Of a stretch of 64,000 nucleotides of DNA, positions 1 to 8,843 are shown one piece after another. The stretch covers positions 29,044-93,043 of the forward strand of contig CAUBWJ010000007.1 of assembly GCA_958439725.1 (NCBI GenBank). The letters are read 5' to 3'. A program made the position numbers and the translations under genes. This stretch comes from an uncultured Muribaculaceae bacterium. GTDB taxonomy: Bacteria > Bacteroidota > Bacteroidia > Bacteroidales > Muribaculaceae. The first letter of the stretch is position 1. Each line of letters begins with the position of its first letter. The notes beneath the pieces were generated by a model that ran no database searches, was not told where the DNA came from, and saw only the letters and a program-made list of their open reading frames with translations.

Positions 1-258
1 ACCGGCAAGCCCGGCGAGCAGAAAAAACACGACGCGCTCTACTGGGAGTTTCATGAGACGGACATGCTCGGAGTAAGGCAGGGCGACTGGAAACTCGTGG
101 TGAAAGGAGGCAAATGCACCCTTTACAATCTTGCCGATGACATCCACGAGGATCACGACGTGGCAGCGCAGCATCCCGACATAGTTGACCGTCTCAAGCA
201 GGTAATCTACCGCGAGCATACTCCCAATGACCTGTTCCCGATAACCATTCCGGAGTAA
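1..258 (+). CDS. Sulfatase, C-terminal fragment (5' end outside window)
   Basis: The reading frame is open from base 1 and ends at the TAA at 256-258, giving the last 85 residues of a protein that begins upstream. The tail has the sulfatase-family pattern LYWEFHE followed by VRQGDWKLV and YNLADD.HE..D.A, the C-terminal subdomain of formylglycine sulfatases such as those acting on host-glycan sugars. The catalytic Cys/Ser motif lies outside the window, so substrate and activity cannot be judged. It converges on two alpha-L-fucosidases, which fits a mucin or host-glycan degradation neighbourhood (inference). Confidence 0.85.
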   Translation, partial: TGKPGEQKKHDALYWEFHETDMLGVRQGDWKLVVKGGKCTLYNLADDIHEDHDVAAQHPDIVDRLKQVIYREHTPNDLFPITIPE

Positions 259-279
259 CTCACGCGTAGGGGATGCTTC

Positions 280-392
280 GCCTATGCTATCGCATGCTGC
301 GGCGTCGCGCTCTCCGCAGGTGTGAAGATGATACCGCTTATCCGATGGCTTTCGCACATCGGTTGTAAAGAAACCGCACCTCCGGTGCTCCA
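280..392. repeat. Degenerate copy of dispersed composite repeat (copy D)
   Basis: The gene-free stretch 259-414 contains a segment at 280-316 that matches 9023-9059 at about 32 of 37 positions (core CGCATGCTGCGGC). It is followed at 361-391 by GGTTGTAAA and a CCGCACCTCCGGTG block resembling 9113-9144. The same order of blocks recurs near 36.7 kb. No coding potential was seen here. Confidence 0.55.
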
Positions 393-414
393 AAAGTGAT
401 ATATCAATCACAGG

Positions 415-464
415 AATAAAAAAGCCCGATTGCGTTTCCCATAAAAAGGAATAGCAATCGGGCT
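415..464 (-). terminator. Intrinsic terminator of the fucosidase genes
   Basis: Perfect 11-bp arms AGCCCGATTGC (423-433) and GCAATCGGGCT (454-464) enclose a 20-nt loop. Read on the minus strand the hairpin is followed by a run of T residues (bases 416-422), as expected for a Rho-independent terminator downstream of the fucosidase gene ending at 517. Confidence 0.8.
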
Positions 465-516
465 AACGGTTTGGTTTGGATTGGTTTGGATTGGTATGGT
501 AAGGAATTGCTTTTCT

Positions 517-1563
517 TTATATTCCGAGGCGGTGGCGGAGCTGTTTCAGGAGCTTGACATCGTTGTCTCTTATGCGGCCGTTGCGGTCGGGCGGGCAGTT
601 CAGTATCAGTATATTGTCGTTTTTGGTACACTGACGGTAGAGTTTCTCGAGTTCGTCGAGGCTCTTGTAGGTCTTATCGGTGGTATTGTAGAACCATCTT
701 TCGCTGAGGCATACCGTAGATTCCCACGGCATATAATAGTTCTTGCCGTCGTGAGTGAAGACTTTGGGGTCGTCATCAACGGGAATATGGGGGTCGCCAA
801 GACGGAAATCGCTCGGGAAGTAGCGTATGGGGAATCCGGCTTTCTGCTCGTCGGGATGCACGGGGTGTTTGTCAACGTTTTCCGGCGAACCTATGGTCCA
901 GTTGATTCCTACCTGGCATTCGGGCTCGCGGGATTTTATTGTCTGATATATGTCCATCACGGGCCAGCGGTAATTCTGTTTCACCCATCCGCCGTCAAAC
1001 CAGAACTCCACGATATCGGTATTGTTTTTCTGAGCTATATCAATAAGCTCGTTAAGCTGTTTGACCATGTAATCGTTGTATATGGAATCCTGATTTTGGT
1101 TCTCGACGTCGCCATTCACTTTCCTGTCCCATAGCGAGTAATAAAGTCCAAGGCCTATGCCATGCTTCTTGCATGCCTTGGCAACCTCTTCCACCACATT
1201 GGTCTTGTTGGCCGAAGAGGCAACATCGTAGTCGGTATATTTGCTGTCCCAGAGGCAGAAACCGTCGTGGTGCTTGGTAATGAGGATGATGTATTTCATT
1301 CCGGCGTCCTTTGCGGTTTTCACCCACTGCTCGGCGTCTATCTTCGTGGGGCTATAGGAAGAGGCCGGTTTTGAACCGTCGGTCCATTCCTCGTCATGGA
1401 AAGTATTGATGCCGAAATGGATAAACATGCCGTATTTGCGGTCTATCTGCTTTTTCTGGGCTTCGCTCGGCATATGTGAAGGCACGGGCATTATCAGATT
1501 GTCGGCACAGGCCGAGCCTGCTGCGGCTGCCGCAATGAGCAGGCTTAAAACTGTTCGTTTCAT
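517..1563 (-). CDS. Alpha-L-fucosidase, GH29, short form
   Basis: A 348-residue secreted enzyme predicted to hydrolyse terminal alpha-L-fucose from glycans, by the retaining GH29 mechanism. It has an N-terminal signal peptide (hydrophobic stretch at about 5-20 ending SACAD). The GH29 barrel follows, with KYGMFIHFG near residue 45, ITKHHDGFCLWDS near 97-110, and EFWFDGGW near 190, where the Asp of WFDG is the expected nucleophile. The protein stops soon after the barrel, so it lacks the C-terminal beta-sandwich of longer relatives. The start ATG lies 40 bp downstream of the larger fucosidase, so the two are probably co-transcribed. A terminator follows at 415-464. Confidence 0.93.
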   Translation of the reverse strand: MKRTVLSLLIAAAAAGSACADNLIMPVPSHMPSEAQKKQIDRKYGMFIHFGINTFHDEEWTDGSKPASSYSPTKIDAEQWVKTAKDAGMKYIILITKHHDGFCLWDSKYTDYDVASSANKTNVVEEVAKACKKHGIGLGLYYSLWDRKVNGDVENQNQDSIYNDYMVKQLNELIDIAQKNNTDIVEFWFDGGWVKQNYRWPVMDIYQTIKSREPECQVGINWTIGSPENVDKHPVHPDEQKAGFPIRYFPSDFRLGDPHIPVDDDPKVFTHDGKNYYMPWESTVCLSERWFYNTTDKTYKSLDELEKLYRQCTKNDNILILNCPPDRNGRIRDNDVKLLKQLRHRLGI

Positions 1564-1603
1564 TTATTACTGTGTTGTATATATGATGTATTAAGTTTAG
1601 GTT

Positions 1604-3385
1604 TTATTCAAAATAGACCGGGGTAAGCGATATGGCCGACAATTCCGCCGGGATTCCGCCTTCCGGCATGCTCACTGTTATGGTGTGGCGTCCGGGCTTG
1701 TCAAAGCTTATCCATCCTATGGGCCTTTTGCAGAAAATAGACGATACTCCCTGCTGGTTCTGGGCCGAATGGCCTTCGTCGGTCTCCACTTTCCACACTC
1801 CGCGGCCTTCGCCTCTCAGGGTAAGGTCGACGCTGAATGTGGCGGGTTCCAGTACGTCGACTGTCCATGTAACTTTGCCGCCGCGGTTAAGATCGGGCGT
1901 GCGGTATTTGTGTTTCCATTCGCCGAATTTTTCCATCCAGCTCGTTTTTCCCACACTGCAACCACTCGCATCAGCGAATACCACGCTGAGTTCGTCGATA
2001 CCTGATTCGGGGTCAACGGCCTGGGTGTTGTCAACGCTCACTTCTGCGCCTTTTGTGACAAGCGCTATCACGCTCACAAGATTATCGGGCTTTTTATAAG
2101 GGACGTCAAGCACTGTCCAGTTGCCGCGTTTTTCAAATTTGACGGGGTGAGTCTTCTTCCCGTCGCAAATACCGGCGGAGACGATTTCGGATTTAAGCCC
2201 GGGCAGATAGAGCTTGCCGTCCGAGGGCCATTCGTAGACTGCAAGATACAGCGTGGAGTCCTGGCGCACCACATCACCCCATGGCAGCCTGTGTTTCCAC
2301 GGAGAGGCTCCGGCGCCGTAAATCACCTGCGGATACCGTGCAATCCATTTACCGGCTGCCCGCAGCGCGTTTTGTGCAAAATCCGGTATGGTGCCCATGT
2401 CGTCAGGCCCTACGTTGAGCATATATGTGCCGCCGCGTGCAATCGTTGAGATAAGATTCTCAAGTATCTGTTTCGGAGATTTCCAGTTGCGGTCATACCA
2501 TGAATATCCCCAGCCGTCGTTGGTTACGTCGACGCTTTCCCAGAGGCCGTCCAGATTTTCCGGCGGAACTTCCATGTCGCCGAGCGTGCGGTAATCGCCC
2601 AGGTCATATCCCACGCGGCCCGAGACCAACGCCCGCGGCTGGTTGCGGTGGACTGTCTCCACAAGTTTCTCGGCATATTTTTTCGGCATCTCTCCGGGGG
2701 TGTCGAACCACACCAGTTCTATGTCACCGTAATTGCGCGTAATTTCCTCGACCTGAGGGAGGCATTTGGCATAGAAGTAATCGTCGAAAGTTTTAGGATT
2801 ACCCTCTGCGTCGACGCGCGGAGCTCCGGAGGCACCGGGAGTGGTCCAGTCCTGATTGTGGGAATAGTAGAAGCCGAATCCGAGTCCAAGCTTTTTGCAG
2901 GCGTCAGACAGTTCCTTCATAGGGTCGCGGCCAAACGGAGTGGCGTCCACTATGTTGAATTTGTCGCAATCGGAGTGATACATGGCAAAACCGTCGTGAT
3001 GCTTGCTTGTTATGATGATATATTTCATACCGGCGTCTTTGGCCAGCTTGGCTATCTTCATGGCGTCGAAATCCTTCGGGTCGAATGTCCGGGCAACGGC
3101 TTTATATTCATCGCGGTCGGCATTCGCCATATTTTCGTTCATAAGCCATTCGCCTATGCCATAATAGGTTTTCCCGTTCCATTTGTTTCCAAGTTTTGAG
3201 TACAGTCCCCAATGGATAAACATGGCATAATTGCCATAATCGAAGAGCTTTCCGCGTCCTACAGAGGCGTCGGAGGATTTCACGCGCTCGCCTCCGTTCC
3301 ACATTTCATCCATTTTCTGCTGGGCGCAGAGTGGCCATGCCAAAGCGAGAGCCAGTGTAAGTCCGATTGCTTTTTTCAATCTCAT
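1604..3385 (-). CDS. Alpha-L-fucosidase, GH29, long form
   Basis: A 593-residue secreted GH29 enzyme. The signal peptide ends near AWPLCAQ (about 22). The catalytic barrel spans roughly 40-360, with YAMFIHWGLYS, ITSKHHDGFAMY and LVWFDTPG (the Asp is the expected nucleophile). A C-terminal region of about 230 residues looks like the beta-sandwich plus an accessory carbohydrate-binding-like domain; the last 120 residues contain TWTVDVLEPATFSVDL and PGRHTITV, typical of such modules. It sits first in a two-fucosidase transcription unit with a -7-like box at 3441-3448. The exact linkage preference (alpha-1,2, 1,3/4 or 1,6) cannot be told from sequence by eye. Confidence 0.94.
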   Translation of the reverse strand: MRLKKAIGLTLALALAWPLCAQQKMDEMWNGGERVKSSDASVGRGKLFDYGNYAMFIHWGLYSKLGNKWNGKTYYGIGEWLMNENMANADRDEYKAVARTFDPKDFDAMKIAKLAKDAGMKYIIITSKHHDGFAMYHSDCDKFNIVDATPFGRDPMKELSDACKKLGLGFGFYYSHNQDWTTPGASGAPRVDAEGNPKTFDDYFYAKCLPQVEEITRNYGDIELVWFDTPGEMPKKYAEKLVETVHRNQPRALVSGRVGYDLGDYRTLGDMEVPPENLDGLWESVDVTNDGWGYSWYDRNWKSPKQILENLISTIARGGTYMLNVGPDDMGTIPDFAQNALRAAGKWIARYPQVIYGAGASPWKHRLPWGDVVRQDSTLYLAVYEWPSDGKLYLPGLKSEIVSAGICDGKKTHPVKFEKRGNWTVLDVPYKKPDNLVSVIALVTKGAEVSVDNTQAVDPESGIDELSVVFADASGCSVGKTSWMEKFGEWKHKYRTPDLNRGGKVTWTVDVLEPATFSVDLTLRGEGRGVWKVETDEGHSAQNQQGVSSIFCKRPIGWISFDKPGRHTITVSMPEGGIPAELSAISLTPVYFE

Positions 3386-3440
3386 AGCAAAAGTTTTTTC
3401 AATTATTCGGTGCCGTGCAGGTATTAGTTTTTTCTGATTG

Positions 3441-3448
3441 CAAAGTTA
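3441..3448 (-). promoter_or_regulatory. Bacteroidota -7 promoter element for fucosidase operon
   Basis: CAAAGTTA on the plus strand reads TAACTTTG on the minus strand, matching TAnnTTTG, 56 bp upstream of the ATG at 3385. No TTTG box sits at the ideal spacing. The remaining gap 3449-3611 shows nothing else recognisable. Confidence 0.5.
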
Positions 3449-3611
3449 CAGATACCCGGATTTATATAATTGACAAAAAACGTTCTTGATTTTACAAAAA
3501 CAGATAATCGCGTCCCGGCTTATGAAACGAACACGGACCAGTCCGACTTGTCCGACCGGTCCGAAATCGTTGAAAGGGCTGAACCGCAAATATCAGTCTC
3601 CAGGTTATTTA

Positions 3612-5276
3612 TCAGGAATAGAGGTAGCGTTTTATGGAACGCTTCGGTGTCTTCTCGAATTCCTCGCTGCGAACCTCTATTTCGTTGATTTGCTCATAAG
3701 AGGCGAGCAGGCGGTTCACTTCCTGACGCACCTTTTCCATTACGGCAGGCATCATTTCATGGCGGAGGTGGGCCTTGTCCATGGCTTCGACATCGGGGTA
3801 GACAATGGCCACAATCTTCTTACCGCGCTGGAGCACGAGACTCTCGGCCACGTATGGCATGGTGTTGAGCTTGGCCTCGATTTCCTCAGGATAGATATTC
3901 TGTCCGCTTGCCGACAGGATCATGGTCTTGTAGCGGCCGCGGATGAAGATGGTGCCGGCATCGGCTATAGTGCCCATGTCGCCGGTATGCAGCCATCCCT
4001 CGTTATCGAGCACGGCTTTCGTGGCCTCGGTATTTTTGTAATAACCCATCATCACGTTCTCGCCCTTTACACAGATTTCTCCGGGAATCATGGCGCCGTT
4101 GTCGCTCAGAACCTTTGAGTACATCAGGCCTCTGAGCGTGCGTCCCGATGAACCGGGTATGAAATCGGGGTAGGGAGTGAAGCTGATAAGCGGGCCGCAT
4201 TCGGTCATGCCGTAGCCCACAGAGAACGGGAAGTCGATTTTGTAAAGAAACGCCTCAACCTCGGGGTTGAGCGGAGCGCCCCCCACGATTATCTGGCAGA
4301 ACTCTCCGCCGAACGCCTCCATGAGTTTGGAGCGTATCTTTCTGTAGACTTTCTTGTTGATGAAAGGCAACGCCATGAGCCTGCGCATGGAAGGCTTTGA
4401 AATCACCGGGAGTATCTGTTTCTGGTATATCTTTTCGAGAATCAGCGGCACGCAGAGCACCAATGTGGGTTTTACCTCGGCGAGCGCGGCCATGAGCACA
4501 CGCGGCGAAGGCACCTTGTTGAAGGTCACTACAAGCGCTCCCAAAGCCAGCTGTACGAGCATGTCGAAGGTGCAGCCGTAGGTGTGGGCCAGAGGGAGAA
4601 ATGCCAGACAGCGCCCCTTGCGGTGCTGCATTCCGGAATTCATGCCGTAGACCACATTGCCGCATAGATTGTTGAGGGAGAGCATAACCCCCTTGGAGAA
4701 GCCTGTGGTTCCCGACGTATAGTTGATTTCGGCGAGGGTGTCGGGGCTGAAATGCGTGTAGGCCACATCCTCGCGGTTGAAACCTTTGGGATATTTGCGG
4801 TTGAACTCGGCCACCACTTTCTCCACAGCCTTTTTTGCCTTTCCCTTGTCGGCTTCCTTTTCCATAAGAATCTCGTTGGTGTCAAGCGACATCGCCACTT
4901 TGACATCGGGAAGCTGCTCGGGGTCGAAATGCTCCCAGATATAATCCTGGATGAAGAGCATGGAAGATCCGCTGTGGTTTATGATGTGTTGGGCATCCTG
5001 CGGGTTGAAGTCGTGCAGAATCGGCACCACTACCGCTCCGTAGGTAAGCGTGGCCATATAGCTCACAATCCAGGAGACGCTGTTTTTGCCCATCACGGCT
5101 ATTTTTGCTCCGGGTTTCACGCCGTTCAGGCGGAAAAATATGTGGGTCCGGGCTATTCGTCTGGCAAGATCGCCGTAGGTCAGCACGGATGATGAACCGT
5201 AGTCCTGAAGGGCGGGAAGTTCCCAGTTGTTGCGGAAACTCTGGGCAAAGATGTTTAGCAGGTCTTCGTTGAGCAT
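3612..5276 (-). CDS. fadD: Long-chain fatty-acid--CoA ligase (AMP-forming)
   Basis: A 554-residue member of the ANL superfamily that activates fatty acids with ATP and CoA to acyl-CoA, cytoplasmic or peripheral to the membrane. The P-loop-like motif YTSGTTGFSKGV lies near 185-196, followed by LAHTYG, the GYGMTECGP adenine-binding motif (about 340), LHTGDMG (about 425) and the hinge/lysine region near IFIRGRYKTMIL and KRSIKRYL at the end. Length and motif order match FadD-type ligases of Bacteroidales. It is monocistronic and diverges from mtaB. A related role such as O-acylation of another acid is possible. Confidence 0.9.
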   Translation of the reverse strand: MLNEDLLNIFAQSFRNNWELPALQDYGSSSVLTYGDLARRIARTHIFFRLNGVKPGAKIAVMGKNSVSWIVSYMATLTYGAVVVPILHDFNPQDAQHIINHSGSSMLFIQDYIWEHFDPEQLPDVKVAMSLDTNEILMEKEADKGKAKKAVEKVVAEFNRKYPKGFNREDVAYTHFSPDTLAEINYTSGTTGFSKGVMLSLNNLCGNVVYGMNSGMQHRKGRCLAFLPLAHTYGCTFDMLVQLALGALVVTFNKVPSPRVLMAALAEVKPTLVLCVPLILEKIYQKQILPVISKPSMRRLMALPFINKKVYRKIRSKLMEAFGGEFCQIIVGGAPLNPEVEAFLYKIDFPFSVGYGMTECGPLISFTPYPDFIPGSSGRTLRGLMYSKVLSDNGAMIPGEICVKGENVMMGYYKNTEATKAVLDNEGWLHTGDMGTIADAGTIFIRGRYKTMILSASGQNIYPEEIEAKLNTMPYVAESLVLQRGKKIVAIVYPDVEAMDKAHLRHEMMPAVMEKVRQEVNRLLASYEQINEIEVRSEEFEKTPKRSIKRYLYS

Positions 5277-5419
5277 GGTTATGGCAGTTAGCTTGTTTCG
5301 TAAGTTGTTTCAGTGTCGGAGAGGGTCTCTCCGGAATGCTTGGGGGATTATATATTAATACACCTGAGGCGGGATGTTGGTTGCACGGAGCGCAACTATT
5401 TGTAATTCCGGTCACACTG

Positions 5420-5467
5420 CAAAGATATTGTTTTACTTTCACTCCCGGAAATTATCTTGTATCTTTG
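5420..5467. promoter_or_regulatory. Divergent promoters between fadD and mtaB
   Basis: CAAAGATA at 5420-5427 is TATCTTTG on the minus strand (fadD). TATCTTTG at 5460-5467 faces the plus strand (mtaB, ATG at 5485). Both match the Bacteroidota -7 consensus TAnnTTTG, and the two boxes are only 32 bp apart. Confidence 0.6.
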
Positions 5468-5484
5468 CACATCAAAAGCCATAA

Positions 5485-6804
5485 ATGATGATAGATAAAT
5501 CCACGTTTTCCGACCGCAAGGCACTTTTCCACACTTTTGGATGCAAGCTCAATTTCGCCGAGACCTCCACGGTGGCGAAAATGCTTGCCGGGAGGGGAAT
5601 TATAAGTGCCCGGGAAGGCGAGACGCCGGATATCATTGTGGTGAACACATGTTCGGTGACCGAGCTTGCCGACAAGAAGTGCCGTCAGGCCATCAGGGCG
5701 TTCAACCGCCGCTATCCCGCTGCGGCGATTGTTGTCACGGGGTGTTACGCTCAGCTCAAGGCTCCTGATATAGAAAAAATGCCCGGTGTGGTGATTGTGG
5801 CCGGTAACGACCGCAAGCTTGAGATAGCCGACGCCGTGGAACGCTGGCTTGAGCTCAGGGAACCGGTTGTGCTCCATACGCCGGTGAAGGACATACGGAG
5901 TTTCTCACCCTCGTGCGCGCGCGGCGACCGCACTCGTTTTTTCCTCAAGGTTCAGGACGGATGCGATTATTTCTGCTCCTATTGCACCATTCCGTATGCC
6001 CGCGGACGCAGCCGGTCGGCCACCATCGATTCTCTCGTGGCGCAGGCGTCGGCCGCCGCAGCCGAAGGTGGCAAGGAAATAGTGATAACCGGTGTGAATA
6101 TCGGTGATTTCGGAAAAGGGCGTCAGGATACATTTTTCGATCTAATGCGCGCTCTGGACCAGGTTGAGGGTATAGAACGTTACAGAATATCGTCGATAGA
6201 GCCTAATCTGCTTACTGACGAGATGATAGAATGGGTGGCCGGTTCGCGGGCATTCATGCCGCATTTCCATATACCGCTGCAGAGCGGGTCGGATGTGGTG
6301 CTTCAGCTCATGCGCCGTCGCTATGGCACTTCAGTTTTCCGCCACAGGGTGGAGACCATACGCGAGGTGATGCCGCATGCCTTCATAGGCGTGGACCTGA
6401 TAGTGGGTGCGCGCGGAGAGACTCCCGAGGAGTTTGCCGCCTCACGTGATTTTGTGGACTCGCTTGCCATATCGCGTCTGCATGTGTTTCCTTATTCCGA
6501 ACGCCCCGGCACGCGCGCGCTCACCGACATTGACCACGTTGTGAGCCAGCACGACAAGCATCTGCGCGCACGCACCATGCTCGATATTTCAGACCGTAAG
6601 CTCAAGGGTTTTACCGACAGTTTTATAGGAACGGTGCGTCCCGTGCTGGTGGAGCACCGCGCAAAGGGCGACACTATGGGGGGATTTACCGACAATTACC
6701 TTCGGGTGAGCCTCCCGGCCGACGCGTCGCTTGACAACAGGATTGTTCCGGTGCGTCTGCTTGAGAATCTCGGTGAAGATGTAAGAGGGGAGGTGGTAGG
6801 ATAA
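5485..6804 (+). CDS. mtaB: tRNA t6A37 methylthiotransferase MtaB
   Basis: A 439-residue radical-SAM methylthiotransferase that converts t6A37 to ms2t6A37 in ANN-decoding tRNAs, using two 4Fe-4S clusters. The N-terminal UPF0004 domain supplies the auxiliary-cluster cysteines in FGCKLN (about 20), NTCSVT (about 55) and TGCYAQ (about 88). The radical-SAM motif CDYFCSYC (CxxxCxxC) lies near 157-164, and a C-terminal TRAM-like region ends the protein. The length is typical of MtaB. Its stop codon overlaps the next start by one base (TAATG), so it heads a three-gene operon with a lipid acyltransferase and a glycosyltransferase. That linkage is probably transcriptional convenience rather than functional. 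Confidence 0.93.
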   Translation: MMIDKSTFSDRKALFHTFGCKLNFAETSTVAKMLAGRGIISAREGETPDIIVVNTCSVTELADKKCRQAIRAFNRRYPAAAIVVTGCYAQLKAPDIEKMPGVVIVAGNDRKLEIADAVERWLELREPVVLHTPVKDIRSFSPSCARGDRTRFFLKVQDGCDYFCSYCTIPYARGRSRSATIDSLVAQASAAAAEGGKEIVITGVNIGDFGKGRQDTFFDLMRALDQVEGIERYRISSIEPNLLTDEMIEWVAGSRAFMPHFHIPLQSGSDVVLQLMRRRYGTSVFRHRVETIREVMPHAFIGVDLIVGARGETPEEFAASRDFVDSLAISRLHVFPYSERPGTRALTDIDHVVSQHDKHLRARTMLDISDRKLKGFTDSFIGTVRPVLVEHRAKGDTMGGFTDNYLRVSLPADASLDNRIVPVRLLENLGEDVRGEVVG

Positions 6805-7751
6805 TGGCCCGGAATAGCGGTTTTCTCGCTGCGGTAGGCCACGGAGCGCTGAGCGCGCTGCTGTGGACGCTGTCAAGAATGCCTTTCGGACTGCTCTACT
6901 TCCTTTCCGATATCATGTGCTTTGTGACACATCGTATCGCACGTTACCGTCTTAAGGTCGTGAGAGGAAACCTTGTGGATACCTTTCCCGGAAAATCACG
7001 TGCCGAATTGCGGCGCATAGAGAAGGAGTTTTACCTGAATCTCACCGATTACTTCGTGGAGACAGTGAAACTCAATCATATAAGCGACAGCGAGGTGCTG
7101 AAGCGCTTCAAGTTCGAGGATGTTGAGGTCGTGGACCGTCTGGTAGGTTCCGGAAAATCGGTGGTGTGCTATTTCGCTCACTGTTTCAACTGGGAATGGG
7201 CGCCTTCAATCACACTCTGGTCGCGCTATGGCCGTGATTCCATGGTGGAGTTCTCGCAGGTCTACCGTCCGCTTAAGAACAAATGGTTCGACGCTTATTT
7301 TCTTCATCTGCGTTCGCGTTTCGGCTCGGTGTCGTATCCCAAACGGAGTGTGCTCCGCGACCTTCTTCGCCTGCGTCGCGACGGCCGTCTGGCCGTGTGC
7401 GGTTTCATGAGCGACCAGAAACCGAGCCATGGCGATCCCACCCATCCCATGCTTTTCCTCGGGCGCCCCACGGCCATGATTACCGGCACGGAGACGCTCG
7501 CCCGTAAGCTGGGTATGGCGGTAGCTTACATGGACATGTACAAGTTGTCGCGCGGACACTATAAGATAAAGATGCGCCTCCTCGCCGAGGATGCCTCGGT
7601 GCTTGAGCCGATGGAATTGACAGAGCGATATGCAGGCGTCCTGGAGCGCACCATAGAGCGCAATCCCGCCATCTGGCTCTGGAGCCACAAGAGATGGCGC
7701 AACCCCGTGACACTTCCCCAAAAGCCTTTGAAAGATGAATCAGGAGATTGA
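6804..7751 (+). CDS. LpxL/HtrB-type lipid A acyltransferase
   Basis: A 315-residue inner-membrane acyltransferase of the LpxL/HtrB/LpxM family, which transfers an acyl chain from acyl-ACP to the lipid A precursor. An N-terminal hydrophobic stretch (about 10-35) would anchor it. The catalytic HX4E motif is visible as HCFNWE (about 125-130), followed by the family's basic substrate-facing region and a Trp-rich C-terminus (WLWSHKRWRN). It starts within the mtaB stop (TAATG) and overlaps the following glycosyltransferase by 17 bp, indicating translational coupling and a shared role in envelope lipid or polysaccharide assembly. Confidence 0.88.
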   Translation: MARNSGFLAAVGHGALSALLWTLSRMPFGLLYFLSDIMCFVTHRIARYRLKVVRGNLVDTFPGKSRAELRRIEKEFYLNLTDYFVETVKLNHISDSEVLKRFKFEDVEVVDRLVGSGKSVVCYFAHCFNWEWAPSITLWSRYGRDSMVEFSQVYRPLKNKWFDAYFLHLRSRFGSVSYPKRSVLRDLLRLRRDGRLAVCGFMSDQKPSHGDPTHPMLFLGRPTAMITGTETLARKLGMAVAYMDMYKLSRGHYKIKMRLLAEDASVLEPMELTERYAGVLERTIERNPAIWLWSHKRWRNPVTLPQKPLKDESGD

Positions 7752-8754
7752 CAGACCTCAGGTAGCCGTGATCATACTCAACTGGAACGGCCGGAAACTT
7801 CTCAAGGAGTTTCTGCCGTCGGTGGTGCGTTTCACCCCCCGGCCTCTCGCGAGAGTGATAGTGGCCGACAACGGCAGCAACGATGGCTCGCTGGAGCTTC
7901 TTGCGAGTGATTTTCCAGAAGTGGAGGTGATGCGTTTTCCGGAAAATTACGGTTTTGCGGGCGGCTACAACAAGGCGCTGGCACAGGTTCCGGAGCCATA
8001 TACCGTGCTTCTTAACTCCGATGTGGAGGTGAAGGACGACTGGCTTACGCCGCTATATGATTATATGCAAAGCCATCCTGATGTGGGGGCGTGTCAGCCC
8101 AAAATCAGGGCGTACCGCCATCCGGAAAAGTTTGAATATGCCGGGGCCGCGGGCGGATATATAGACCGCAACGGTTTTCCCTATTGCCGCGGGCGTATAT
8201 TCAATGAGGTGGAGACTGACCGCGGCCAGTATGACGAGCCTGCGGAGGTGTTCTGGGCCACAGGAGCAGCCCTGATGGTAAGAACCGAAGTGTATAATGC
8301 GCTTGGCGGCCTCGACACACAGTTTTTTGCCCACATGGAGGAGATTGACCTCTGCTGGCGCATGCAGCTTGCCGGGTGGAAGATTGCGGCCGTCCCGCAG
8401 GGAGTGGTGTATCATCTCGGTGGTGGTAGCCTTGATGCCTCCAATCCCCGCAAGACCTATCTCAACTTCCGCAACAATCTGCTGATGCTTTATAAGAATC
8501 TGCCCGACTCCTCGCGCGGACGAACTCTGCTGAAAAGGCGTTTGCTTGATACCGTGGCCTGGGGGAAATTTCTTGCCACCGGCCATTTCGGTGATGCAAA
8601 AGCCATCCTCAAGGCCCACAATGATTTCCGCACCATGCGCCGGACCTACAAGTCCTTTCCCTCTGATGACCTTCTGCACACCGCGCCTTGCCGCCCCAAC
8701 ATCCTCCTCCAGTTCTTCCTCCGCGGCCGCAAGACCTTCTCGGAACTGGGGTAA
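7735..8754 (+). CDS. Family 2 glycosyltransferase (rhamnosyltransferase-like)
   Basis: A 339-residue GT-A-fold transferase of the WbbL/rhamnosyltransferase-like GT2 group. NWNGR lies near residue 18, the nucleotide-sugar motif DNGSNDGS near 44-51, and the metal-binding region NSDVEV near 94. The acceptor-side WATGAALMVR and EEIDLCWRMQLAGW blocks are near 180-225. There is no membrane anchor except a weakly hydrophobic end, so it acts at the cytoplasmic face. It overlaps the acyltransferase by 17 bp. Donor and acceptor sugars cannot be inferred. Confidence 0.9.
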   Translation: MNQEIDRPQVAVIILNWNGRKLLKEFLPSVVRFTPRPLARVIVADNGSNDGSLELLASDFPEVEVMRFPENYGFAGGYNKALAQVPEPYTVLLNSDVEVKDDWLTPLYDYMQSHPDVGACQPKIRAYRHPEKFEYAGAAGGYIDRNGFPYCRGRIFNEVETDRGQYDEPAEVFWATGAALMVRTEVYNALGGLDTQFFAHMEEIDLCWRMQLAGWKIAAVPQGVVYHLGGGSLDASNPRKTYLNFRNNLLMLYKNLPDSSRGRTLLKRRLLDTVAWGKFLATGHFGDAKAILKAHNDFRTMRRTYKSFPSDDLLHTAPCRPNILLQFFLRGRKTFSELG

Positions 8755-8779
8755 CATGTTGCAAAACCCCGAAAAGTAG

Positions 8780-8843
8780 GGCTGCTCCATGGAGCAGCCG
8801 CCGACACAGGATTGATTACCAGCGGATGCACGAGCGTGCATCC
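8780..8843. repeat. Two perfect short palindromes
   Basis: The sequence GGCTGCTCCATGGAGCAGCC at 8780-8799 is a perfect 20-bp palindrome. The block at 8824-8843 has 9-bp arms GGATGCACG and CGTGCATCC with a 2-nt loop. They lie between the glycosyltransferase stop and the MITE-like element. Neither is followed by a clear T-run, so a terminator role is uncertain. Confidence 0.7.

Noticed and set aside
470..499. TTTGGATTGG short tandem repeat as a regulatory array
   Set aside because: Only two to three imperfect copies lie between the fucosidase stop and its terminator; probably simple-sequence drift.
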